This document shows, in pieces, positions 9,129 through 16,475 of a stretch of 64,000 bases of DNA; position 1 is the stretch's first letter; every line of letters begins with the position of its first letter. The stretch lies in contig WVSP01000002.1 of NCBI GenBank assembly GCA_015689735.1, positions 620,001 to 684,000 on the forward strand, given 5' to 3'. The notes beneath the pieces are model-generated. The model was not told the origin of the DNA and did not search any database. It saw only the letters and a program-made list of their open reading frames with translations. The stretch comes from Rhodobacterales bacterium LSUCC0031 (lineage in GTDB: Bacteria; Pseudomonadota; Alphaproteobacteria; Rhodobacterales; Rhodobacteraceae). A program made the translations under genes and the position numbers.

Positions 9129-10267
9129 GGCGTGGCCCCTTTGATGCTTTGGGCCATGGGATAGATGCTCAGGAACCGCGCGCGCAGCACCAGTGTCAGC
9201 ACCGCGACCGCGCCCAGCTGGTGCCAGATCGCGATATACCAAGGGGAGGAATGCATCACCGTCACAATCCCCAACATCATCTGCACGAAAATCGCGACCA
9301 AGACCCAGTCAAAGGCGCGCCTCGTGGCCAGACGCGCACTGCGCCTTGCGGCGAACCAGACGCCAATCGCCAAGGCAAAAAGCACGTAACCCACGATCCG
9401 GTGAAAGAACTGCACGGTTCCGTCATTTTCGAACAGGTTGCGCCAGGCAGGCTCGATCGCCCACATGCCGGGCGGGAAAAATCCCCCCGCCATCAAGGGC
9501 CAGTCGATATAGTTGCGCCCCGCATCGATGCCCGCCACCAAGGCACCGATCAAGATCTGTACAAAGGACAAATGCAACAGCCCCGTGGCCATCCCCTTGA
9601 GCTTGGCGTCACCCTCGCGCCGCGCGGCCATAAGCGCGACCTCCTCGCGGCCCAGCTTCATGATGAACCATGCAATCAAGCCAAGGATCGCGAAAGCCAA
9701 ACCCAGATGCGTCGCCAAGCGGTACGAGGCAACCGCGATCATGCCCTCTTGCAGCCCCGAATGGACCATCCACCAGCCAATCGCCCCTTGCAACCCTCCC
9801 AGCGCCCCAAGCGCCAAAAGCCGCCCGGTCCACCCCGCTGGGATCTTGCCGGCCAAAAGCAAGCCGAAAAAGCCCAAAGCCCAGACAAGGCCGATCACCC
9901 GGCCCAATTGCCGATGGCCCCATTCCCACCAATAAATCACCTTGAACTCGGCAAGGCTCATTCCTTTGTTGATCAATTCATATTGCGGGATCTGGCGATA
10001 GGCGTCGAACTCGGCCTGCCAGTCTTCCACACTCAGGGGCGGGACCGCGCCGGACAAAGGCGCCCATTCGGTGATTGACAGCCCGGAATCGGTCAACCGC
10101 GTCAGCCCGCCCACCGCGACCATGGTCACAACGAGCGCAAACAGCACCATCAACCAACCGCGCACCAAGGCCCGCGCGGCCCCCGTGTCCCGCGTCACCC
10201 CGCCCGGTGTTGCGGCCGGTTTCTGGACGCTGTCAACCTCTTGGAAAATGCTGCGCTTCTCGGCCAT
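9125..10267 (-). CDS. ctaA: Heme A synthase (CtaA/COX15)
   Basis: Oxidises the C8 methyl of heme O to give heme A for aa3-type cytochrome oxidase; acts in the inner membrane with ferredoxin. The 380-residue protein has eight predicted helices and the alphaproteobacterial COX15 pattern: GGLTRLTDSGLSITEW near the N terminus and histidines in HRQLGR, HLGLAF, HRIVGY and HQLGAV. The start at 10267 (MAEKRSIF) gives a short cytoplasmic N terminus; a longer version to 10324 lacks support. A dispersed repeat lies upstream. Confidence 0.92.
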   Translation of the reverse strand: MAEKRSIFQEVDSVQKPAATPGGVTRDTGAARALVRGWLMVLFALVVTMVAVGGLTRLTDSGLSITEWAPLSGAVPPLSVEDWQAEFDAYRQIPQYELINKGMSLAEFKVIYWWEWGHRQLGRVIGLVWALGFFGLLLAGKIPAGWTGRLLALGALGGLQGAIGWWMVHSGLQEGMIAVASYRLATHLGLAFAILGLIAWFIMKLGREEVALMAARREGDAKLKGMATGLLHLSFVQILIGALVAGIDAGRNYIDWPLMAGGFFPPGMWAIEPAWRNLFENDGTVQFFHRIVGYVLFALAIGVWFAARRSARLATRRAFDWVLVAIFVQMMLGIVTVMHSSPWYIAIWHQLGAVAVLTLVLRARFLSIYPMAQSIKGATP

Positions 10268-10348
10268 GGCCTGTCCCTTTCCTGTCGTGGCCCAAGACCT
10301 ATCGCGCGCCTGCCCCCCCTTCAAGCGACTGCGGCAAGCGGTCCTTCC

Positions 10349-10413
10349 CTTCTTCGTTTTACAAATATCCCGGGGGAGGCGCGGCCAAGGGCCGCGACGG
10401 GGGCAGAGCCCCC
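10349..10413 (+). repeat. Dispersed intergenic repeat, copy 1
   Basis: A 30-base block (10349-10378) ending in AAATATCCCGGGGGAG matches 28 of 30 bases at 50026-50055. Both copies are followed by two short hairpins: here GCGGCC/GGCCGC (10381-10395) and GGGGGCAGAGCCCCC (10399-10413). This copy lies between the 5' end of ctaA and the 3' end of the RNA methyltransferase gene. It is a family of intergenic element rather than a gene; function is unknown. Confidence 0.7.
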
Positions 10414-10426
10414 AAGAAAACCGCGC

Positions 10427-11188
10427 CTACTCGTCCGCGCGCTTGGTTTCGGCCCAACGGGCAATCTGGCGAAAGGCCCCATGCAGCGTGCGCACATCGG
10501 CCTGGGTCAGGGGCAATCGGCTCCAGATCTGACGCAGATTGCGTTTCATCCGCTGCGCCTTATCGGCAGGAAAGAAGAACCCGGCTTGTTCGAGCTTTTC
10601 CTCCAAATGATCACCAAGCGCCGTGATCTCGGCCAGATTGGCAAAATCGGTCCCCGCCATATCCAGGACCTCGGGTGGCGTCGTGTCAGCCAAACGGCGA
10701 AACTCATATGCACAAAGCAGTACACATTGCGCGAGGTTGAGCGAGGGGAAATCCGGGTTCACCGGGACCGAGATCACGGCATTGGCCCGCGCGATATCGG
10801 CGTTATCGAGGCCCGAACGTTCCGGCCCGAACAAGACCGCGACCCGCCCCCCATTGACCAAGATCGCGCGCGCCTGTGCCATGGCGCGCTCAGGCGTCAA
10901 GATCGGCACAGTGATCCCGCGCGACCGCGCCGTGGTGGCAAAGACATAGGTACAATCAGCAATCGCTGCGGGCAGATCGCCGTAAAGCCCCGCATGATCC
11001 AAAAGCCGGCCCGCGCCGGATGCCAGCGCCACCGCGCGCTCATTGGGCCAGCCATCGCGCGGGCTGACCACCCGCATTCGCTCCAACCCGAAATTCCACA
11101 TCCCCCGCGCGGCCGCGCCGATATTCTCGCCCATTTGCGGACGCACAAGGACAAAGACAGGCTGGGCGGTGTGTGGTGCGCGGGTCAT
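10427..11188 (-). CDS. trmJ: RNA 2'-O-methyltransferase, SpoU/TrmJ family
   Basis: S-adenosylmethionine-dependent 2'-O-methyltransferase acting on RNA, most likely tRNA position 32 as in TrmJ. The 253-residue protein begins with PVFVLVRPQMGENIGAAARGM, the SPOUT motif 1 with conserved Asn. It also has the trefoil-knot motifs VLFGPERSGL (about 120) and ISVPVNPDFPSLNLAQC (about 140). The C-terminal 80 residues form the extra helical region of TrmJ proteins. The start at 11188 (MTRAPH) is chosen because family members begin just before the first strand. Family certain, exact RNA target inferred. Confidence 0.85.
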   Translation of the reverse strand: MTRAPHTAQPVFVLVRPQMGENIGAAARGMWNFGLERMRVVSPRDGWPNERAVALASGAGRLLDHAGLYGDLPAAIADCTYVFATTARSRGITVPILTPERAMAQARAILVNGGRVAVLFGPERSGLDNADIARANAVISVPVNPDFPSLNLAQCVLLCAYEFRRLADTTPPEVLDMAGTDFANLAEITALGDHLEEKLEQAGFFFPADKAQRMKRNLRQIWSRLPLTQADVRTLHGAFRQIARWAETKRADE

Positions 11189-11287
11189 GGCAGTGCGGTT
11201 AGCGCGGCGGGACGCGCGCCGCAAGCGCCCCATTGCCCCACGCACGCGCGGGCGCTATCACGCGCAGAACCGCAAGGATGCCCGCCC

Positions 11288-11908
11288 ATGTCGCAGACAG
11301 ACCAGCCCAATCTTTACCTGATCACGCCCCAAAGCTTCGAGATCACGGCCTTCGTGCCGCGTTTGGCCGCCGTGCTCGATGCCGAGGCGATCGCCTGCTT
11401 GCGCATGGCGCTGGTCGGCGATGACGAAGATGATCTTGCCCGTGCCGCCGATGCCTTGCGCGAGATCGCGCATGCGCGCGATGTCCCCTTGGTGATCACA
11501 GGCCATGCCGGACTTGTGGAAAAGCTGGGGCTTGACGGTGTCCATTTGATCGATGGCGCGCGCAACTTGCGCACAACGCGCAAAGACCTGGGCGCAGATG
11601 CGATCATCGGCGCCTATTGCGGCACCTCGCGCCACGAGGGTCTGACCGCCGGCGAAATCGGAGCCGATTACATCGCCTTTGGCCCCTTGGGCGAGAGCGC
11701 GCTTTTCTCTGGGCCGCGCGCCGAATTTGCGCTTTTCGCATGGTGGTCTGAGATGATCGAATTGCCCGTGGTGGCCGAAGGCGCGCTTGACCGCGACCTG
11801 ATCGCGGCGCTTGCACCCGTCACCGATTTCTTCGCCATCGGCAACGAGATCTGGCGGGCCGACGATCCGGTCGCAGCGCTCCGCGCACTGATCGCACCGA
11901 TCCGATAA
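11288..11908 (+). CDS. Thiamine-phosphate synthase-like (ThiE/TenI) protein
   Basis: A (beta/alpha)8 protein of 206 residues resembling thiamine phosphate synthase. ThiE-like segments include GLDGVHL (near 87), DAIIGAYCGTSRHE (near 105) and GADYIAFGPLGES (near 128). Two features of active ThiE are not convincing: the N-terminal QxRxK pyrophosphate-binding strand reads ACLRMAL, and the GPxFxTxTK segment reads GPLGESAL. It may therefore be a TenI-like or diverged paralogue. There is no TPP riboswitch in the short upstream gap. It stands alone, divergent from trmJ. Confidence 0.7.
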   Translation: MSQTDQPNLYLITPQSFEITAFVPRLAAVLDAEAIACLRMALVGDDEDDLARAADALREIAHARDVPLVITGHAGLVEKLGLDGVHLIDGARNLRTTRKDLGADAIIGAYCGTSRHEGLTAGEIGADYIAFGPLGESALFSGPRAEFALFAWWSEMIELPVVAEGALDRDLIAALAPVTDFFAIGNEIWRADDPVAALRALIAPIR

Positions 11909-11942
11909 GGCAACCGGCGCTGCTCTGGGCGCGGTGGGCCGC

Positions 11943-12287
11943 CTACTCTGTATTGACGAGGCCAAGGCTGATGACGGGCGCACCTTGGACCAGATCATAG
12001 CCGAAGCCGAACACACCGCTTTCAAACAGGTAACCAGCAAAAACATCGATACCGATATCGCCGGTGAACAGGAAATAAGTCACACCTGCCCCCAAGGTGC
12101 TTTCATTCGCGCGGTCATTTTCCAAGATCCGTGCGGTGATGCCGAAATTCGGGTCTTGCATCGCGCCGAAGGTAAATGTGCCACCCAACATCAAGGCGGG
12201 GTCAGCCAAAACAGGGCTTGTTCCGGCCAGAACAACAAAGGCGGTGGCCAAGGACAAATTCTTCACGAGACTACTCACTCTTACCAT
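11943..12287 (-). CDS. Secreted hypothetical protein, small beta-rich
   Basis: No recognised family. The protein (about 115 residues) has a Sec signal peptide (VKNLSLATAFVVLAGTSPVLA) and a mature part of alternating Gly/aromatic strands (LGGTFTFGAM, GVTYFLFTGDIGIDVFAGYLF). It could form a small outer-membrane or periplasmic beta sheet. The start is uncertain: ATG at 12287, GTG at 12278 and another GTG closer to the signal peptide are possible, and none has a strong ribosome-binding site. It follows the XRE regulator gene on the same strand. Confidence 0.5.
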   Translation of the reverse strand: MVRVSSLVKNLSLATAFVVLAGTSPVLADPALMLGGTFTFGAMQDPNFGITARILENDRANESTLGAGVTYFLFTGDIGIDVFAGYLFESGVFGFGYDLVQGAPVISLGLVNTE

Positions 12288-12375
12288 TACCAACGCAACG
12301 ATAGTAGCATATCTATCGAAAGACACAAGAAGCTGTGAACAGCCCCAAGATGTGGCGGGGCCTGTCTGGGGTAAC

Positions 12376-12993
12376 TCAACCCAGCGACGTCACCCAAAGG
12401 ATCGTCGCGTCATCCTCGGAAACCGAGATCACGTTATGCCCCATCGAGGCATCGTAATAGGCACTATCGCCGCGTTTGAGATCGACCGGCGCATAGAATT
12501 CGGTCAAGAGCCGCACAACCCCGGTGAGGACATACAGAAACTCTTCCCCATCATGGCGCACCCAGCCGTCGAACTCATCAAAGCTGCGCGCACGAACCCG
12601 CGCGCGATACGGCAGCATGGATTTGCGCGTCAAGGCACCGGCCAACAGCTCGTGTTCATAGGTGGTCGTGGCATGCGCCTGCCCTTCGCCTGAGCGTGTC
12701 ACGGCCATCCGCCCATTGACCTGCGGGTCAGTCGGCGGTGTGAACAGTTGCGGCACCGAGATGCCAAGCCCCAGTGCAAGCTTTTTGAGCGCCTCATAGG
12801 TCGGTGACATCTGCCCGTTTTCGATCTTGGACAATGTCGAGCGCGCAAGCCCCGCATGGCGCGCGGCCTGTTCGAGCGTCCAATCGCGCGCACGACGTAA
12901 TTCGCGCACCCGCTGACCCAGATCGACGGGTTGAGGTGGGATCTTGTCCCCGGTTTCGCGTGCAAGGCGGATCAGGCTTGGTTCTTCGTTCAT
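12376..12993 (-). CDS. XRE-family regulator with C-terminal cupin domain
   Basis: Transcription factor of 205 residues. The helix-turn-helix spans about 24-80 (VRELRRARDWTLEQAARHAGLARSTLSKIE), followed by a linker and a cupin ligand-binding domain (about 120-200, with EEFLYVLTG and LKRGDSAYYDASMGHNV). This PuuR-like architecture usually senses a small metabolite. It is divergent from the acyl-CoA ligase gene, with only 64 bases between starts, so it probably regulates that operon and itself. The ligand is unknown. Confidence 0.88.
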   Translation of the reverse strand: MNEEPSLIRLARETGDKIPPQPVDLGQRVRELRRARDWTLEQAARHAGLARSTLSKIENGQMSPTYEALKKLALGLGISVPQLFTPPTDPQVNGRMAVTRSGEGQAHATTTYEHELLAGALTRKSMLPYRARVRARSFDEFDGWVRHDGEEFLYVLTGVVRLLTEFYAPVDLKRGDSAYYDASMGHNVISVSEDDATILWVTSLG

Positions 12994-13057
12994 GGCATGG
13001 CTTTAGCGCGGGCGCGGATGGCTTGCAACGTGGCGTGCGCAGGCGTAATTCCGCCCC

Positions 13058-14542
13058 ATGCAGCCCTGCCCCGCACCCTTCAACTTGGCCGATGACGTCC
13101 TGACGGCGGGGCGCGCGACACCCGACAAGATTGCGCTGGCCGTGCTTGGGCCGGCGCGCGCCGAACGCTGGAGCTATGCCCGCCTTGAGGGGGCCGTGCG
13201 CGCCATGGCCGGTGGCTTGCGCGCATCGGGCCTTGCCCCCGGCACACGCATCATGCTGCGCCTTGGCAATGATGCAACCTTTCCCGTGGCTTTTCTTGGG
13301 GCCATCGCCGCCGGGCTGGTGCCGGTGCCGACCGCCCAGGGGCTCAGCATCGCCGAGTTGGACGCCATGTACCCGCTGCTCTCGCCCGGCGCGATCCTTG
13401 CCGCACCCGGCGTCAGCCTGCCTTCGGCACCGGTCTGCCCCGTGCTTGACGATCTGGAGGGGCTGATGGCGGGGCCTGCCGCGGGGTTCACCTTGGGCGA
13501 ACCGGACCGCCCCGCATTCATTGTCTTTACCTCTGGCTCGTCGGGGCGGCCCAAGCCCGTGGTCCATGCCCATCGGGCAATCTGGGCGCGGCGGATGATG
13601 TGGGATGGCTGGTACGGGCTGACACCAGCTGACAGGGTGCTTCATGCCGGAGCCTTCAACTGGACCTTTACACTTGGCACCGGGCTGCTTGATCCTTGGG
13701 CGATGGGGGCGACTGCCTTGATCCCCGCGCCCGGCACCCCGCCCGAGGCCTTGGGCTTGCTGCTCAAGCGCCATGACGCCACGATCCTTGCCGCCGTGCC
13801 GGGGGTGTTTCGCAAACTCTTGAAATCAGGCACACCCCTTGCCCTGCCGAAGCTGCGCCATGGCCTGAGCGCGGGTGAAAAACTGTCCGAAGCATTGCGC
13901 GCGCAATGGCAACAGGCGACAGGGTGCATGATCCACGAGGCACTCGGCATGTCGGAGTGTTCGACATTTATCTCGGGCAGCCCGGCGCGCCCTGCCCCGT
14001 TGGGCAGCCTTGGCTTTCCCCAACCCGGTCGCCGCATCGCCGTGATCGATGAAACCGGCGCGCCACGGCCCAAGGGCGAGATCGGCATCTTGGCTGTCCA
14101 TCGCGATGAGCCGGGGCTGATGCTGGGCTATCTGGGTGCCGATGGCGAAGCGCAGCTGCCTTTGACGGGAGAGTGGTTTGCCACCGGCGATCTGGTGCGC
14201 GAAATGCCCGATGGTGCGCTGATCTACCATGGGCGGCGCGACGATATCCTGACCACCGGCGGCTACCGCATCGCCCCCGTCGAGATCGAGGCCGCCTTTC
14301 ACGATGCCGCCGGCCTTGCGGAATGTGCCGCCACGGCCCTGCCCGTCAAGGCCGAGACCGAGGTGCTTGTGTTGGCCTATGTCGGCACCGCGGATGCGGC
14401 TGATCTCTCCGCACTGGCCAGCACCCGCCTTGCCCGCTACAAGCAACCAAGGATGTATATCGCGCTGCCATCCCTGCCCCGCTCGGCCAATGGCAAGCTC
14501 GACCGCAAGGCGCTTTTGGCACTGCTCAAGGACAGATCATGA
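13058..14542 (+). CDS. AMP-dependent acyl-CoA synthetase/ligase
   Basis: ANL-superfamily enzyme (494 residues) that adenylates a carboxylic acid and transfers it to coenzyme A. Motifs: P-loop-like FTSGSSGRPKPVVH (about 150), ALGMSEC A4/A5 region (about 300), GEWFATGDL (about 372), GRRDDILTTGGYRI hinge, and the catalytic Lys in NGKLDRK near the C terminus. Overall it resembles benzoate/acetate-CoA ligase-like proteins, but the substrate cannot be read from sequence. The stop overlaps the next start (ATGA). Control by the divergent cupin-XRE protein is likely. Confidence 0.85.
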   Translation: MQPCPAPFNLADDVLTAGRATPDKIALAVLGPARAERWSYARLEGAVRAMAGGLRASGLAPGTRIMLRLGNDATFPVAFLGAIAAGLVPVPTAQGLSIAELDAMYPLLSPGAILAAPGVSLPSAPVCPVLDDLEGLMAGPAAGFTLGEPDRPAFIVFTSGSSGRPKPVVHAHRAIWARRMMWDGWYGLTPADRVLHAGAFNWTFTLGTGLLDPWAMGATALIPAPGTPPEALGLLLKRHDATILAAVPGVFRKLLKSGTPLALPKLRHGLSAGEKLSEALRAQWQQATGCMIHEALGMSECSTFISGSPARPAPLGSLGFPQPGRRIAVIDETGAPRPKGEIGILAVHRDEPGLMLGYLGADGEAQLPLTGEWFATGDLVREMPDGALIYHGRRDDILTTGGYRIAPVEIEAAFHDAAGLAECAATALPVKAETEVLVLAYVGTADAADLSALASTRLARYKQPRMYIALPSLPRSANGKLDRKALLALLKDRS

Positions 14543-15186
14543 TCAAACTCGACATTCTCAGCGATCCGATCTGCCCATGGTGCTACATCGGTTGGTCGCG
14601 GCTGACCCGCGCGATGGAGGACCGTCCCGACCACCCCTTTGTGATCGAATGGCATCCTTTCCAACTCAATCCCGACATGCCCGCAGGCGGCATGGACCGA
14701 CGCCACTACCTCGAAACGAAATTCGGCGGCAAAGAGGGCGCGTTACGCGCCTATCGTCCCGTGCTCGCGCATGCCGAGGCGGCAGGGCTGACGATGAACT
14801 TCGACCAGATCGCGCGCACGCCAAATACACTCGACGCCCATCGCCTGATCCACTGGGCCGGGCTTGAGGGAACTCAGACCCCGGTCGTTGCGGCGCTGTT
14901 TCGCGCCTATTTCACCGAAGGGCGCGACATCGGCGATCCCGCTGTGCTGATCCAGATCGCAGTCGATGTGGGGATGACAGAGAAGCTTGTGACCACGCTC
15001 TTGGCCGGTGAGGCCGATGCCGCCGATATCAAGGCGCGCGATACGCATGCCCGGTCTCGTGGCGTCACCGGCGTGCCGAGTTTCGTGATCGCCAACCAGC
15101 ATGTGCTTTCAGGCGCACAACCCACCGAAACTTGGATCGCCATCATCGACGAGATTGCGGAGCAAATCCGGCAATCGCAGCAATGA
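14539..15186 (+). CDS. DsbA-family oxidoreductase (FrnE-like)
   Basis: Thioredoxin-fold protein of 215 residues without signal peptide, so cytoplasmic. The CPWCYIG motif at residues 12-18 keeps both redox cysteines, as in FrnE/2-hydroxychromene-2-carboxylate isomerase relatives. The helical insert and cis-Pro loop (GVTGVPSFVI, about 174) are present. Translationally coupled to the upstream acyl-CoA ligase by ATGA overlap, so the two probably work together, perhaps in detoxifying or breaking down an organic acid. The partner substrate is unknown. Confidence 0.88.
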   Translation: MIKLDILSDPICPWCYIGWSRLTRAMEDRPDHPFVIEWHPFQLNPDMPAGGMDRRHYLETKFGGKEGALRAYRPVLAHAEAAGLTMNFDQIARTPNTLDAHRLIHWAGLEGTQTPVVAALFRAYFTEGRDIGDPAVLIQIAVDVGMTEKLVTTLLAGEADAADIKARDTHARSRGVTGVPSFVIANQHVLSGAQPTETWIAIIDEIAEQIRQSQQ

Positions 15187-15265
15187 CAAGGCCTGCTTCA
15201 CCTTTCCCAAAATACGCCTGTCCCAGCCGATCCGCCGGGGCCGTTCGTTGAGCGGCGCGCAGCCC

Positions 15266-16468
15266 ATGGCGACTGTCTCGCGGTGGGAATTCATCGCCAT
15301 GATGGGGATGATGTTTGCAACCATCGCTTTTTCCATCGACGCGATGCTGCCGGCCTTGCCCGAGATCGCGCAAGAGCTGACACCAAGCGACCCCAACCGC
15401 GCGCAGTTGATCTTGACCAGCTTTCTGTTCGGCATGGGGATCGGTACGCTCTTCGCGGGGCCGCTGTCGGATGCGCTGGGGCGCAAGGCGGTGATCATGA
15501 TCGGGGCGACACTTTACTGTAGCGGCGCGCTCTTGGGCTATCTTGCACAAGATCTCACATGGATTTTGGCCGCGCGTGTGCTGCAAGGTTTAGGCGCGGC
15601 CGGGCCGCGCGTCGTCTCGCTTGCCATGGCGCGGGATCTGTTCTCGGGGCGTGCCATGGCCCAGATCGTGTCATACGCGATGCTCGTCTTTACCATCTTT
15701 CCCGCCATCGCGCCGCTGATCGGGGCATGGATCATCTTGGGCTTTGGTTGGCGGGCGATCTTTCTGGCATTCTTGGTGTTTTCCTTCATTTCAGTCGCAT
15801 GGCTGGGTCTGCGCCAGCCCGAGACATTACCGCGTGACAAACGTCGCCCCTTGGCGCTCAACACGCTGTGGTCAGGCCTGCGCGAGACCCTGATCCACCG
15901 CCAGATGCAGCTCTCCATCCTGGTGCAAGCATGCGTTTTCGCAGGGCTTTTTGGTTCGCTCTCCTCGATCCAGCAGATCTTCGATCACACCTATGATCGC
16001 GGGGATAGCTTTCCACTGTGGTTTGGATTGATCGCGCTGGCAGCCGCACCGGCGGGGCCGATCAACGGGCTTTTGGTGATGCGCTTGGGCATGCGGCCCT
16101 TGATCCGCATCACCTTGATCTTGCAAGCAGGGCTTGCGCTGCTTTTGGGCGTCCTGTTTGCCTTGGGGGCCTTTGGCGAGGCCGCATTTTGGATCTATCT
16201 GGGTTGGAACGTCACGCTTTTTGCCACGGCGGCCTTCACCATCGGCAATCTCAACGCGCTGGCGCTGGAACCCTTGGGCCATATCGCAGGCATGGCCGCC
16301 TCTGTGATGGGAGCCATCGCCACGGTGATCGGCGCGGCCTTGGGCGCGGCGGTTGGCGCGCTTTTCGATGGCACCCCGATGCCGCTTTTCTTCGCCTTGG
16401 CGGGGTTGATGACCATTGGGGCGGCGGTGATGCTGTGCATGCCGCGCGCAAGGTCCACGCGAGGCTAG
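15266..16468 (+). CDS. MFS transporter, Bcr/CflA-type drug efflux
   Basis: Twelve-helix major facilitator protein, 400 residues, inner membrane. The opening FATIAFSIDAMLPALPEIAQEL is the signature of Bcr/CflA exporters, followed by the motif-A loop (GPLSDALGRKAVIM) and RVLQGLGAAGPRVVSLAMARD. The start at 15266 is the ATG nearest to helix 1; an upstream TTG at 15248 is possible. It follows the ligase-DsbA pair by 79 bases and may belong to the same unit, exporting a toxic acid or drug. It ends seven bases from the convergent mfd gene. Confidence 0.88.
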   Translation: MATVSRWEFIAMMGMMFATIAFSIDAMLPALPEIAQELTPSDPNRAQLILTSFLFGMGIGTLFAGPLSDALGRKAVIMIGATLYCSGALLGYLAQDLTWILAARVLQGLGAAGPRVVSLAMARDLFSGRAMAQIVSYAMLVFTIFPAIAPLIGAWIILGFGWRAIFLAFLVFSFISVAWLGLRQPETLPRDKRRPLALNTLWSGLRETLIHRQMQLSILVQACVFAGLFGSLSSIQQIFDHTYDRGDSFPLWFGLIALAAAPAGPINGLLVMRLGMRPLIRITLILQAGLALLLGVLFALGAFGEAAFWIYLGWNVTLFATAAFTIGNLNALALEPLGHIAGMAASVMGAIATVIGAALGAAVGALFDGTPMPLFFALAGLMTIGAAVMLCMPRARSTRG

Positions 16469-16475
16469 CCCCTCA

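Noticed and set aside
11189-11287. TPP riboswitch before the ThiE-like gene
   Set aside because: The 99-base gap lacks the conserved CTGAGA and related TPP-aptamer segments.
12340-12361. Hairpin between the XRE regulator and the small secreted protein
   Set aside because: Only a 5-bp GCCCC/GGGGC stem with a 10-base loop and no T-run; too weak to call.
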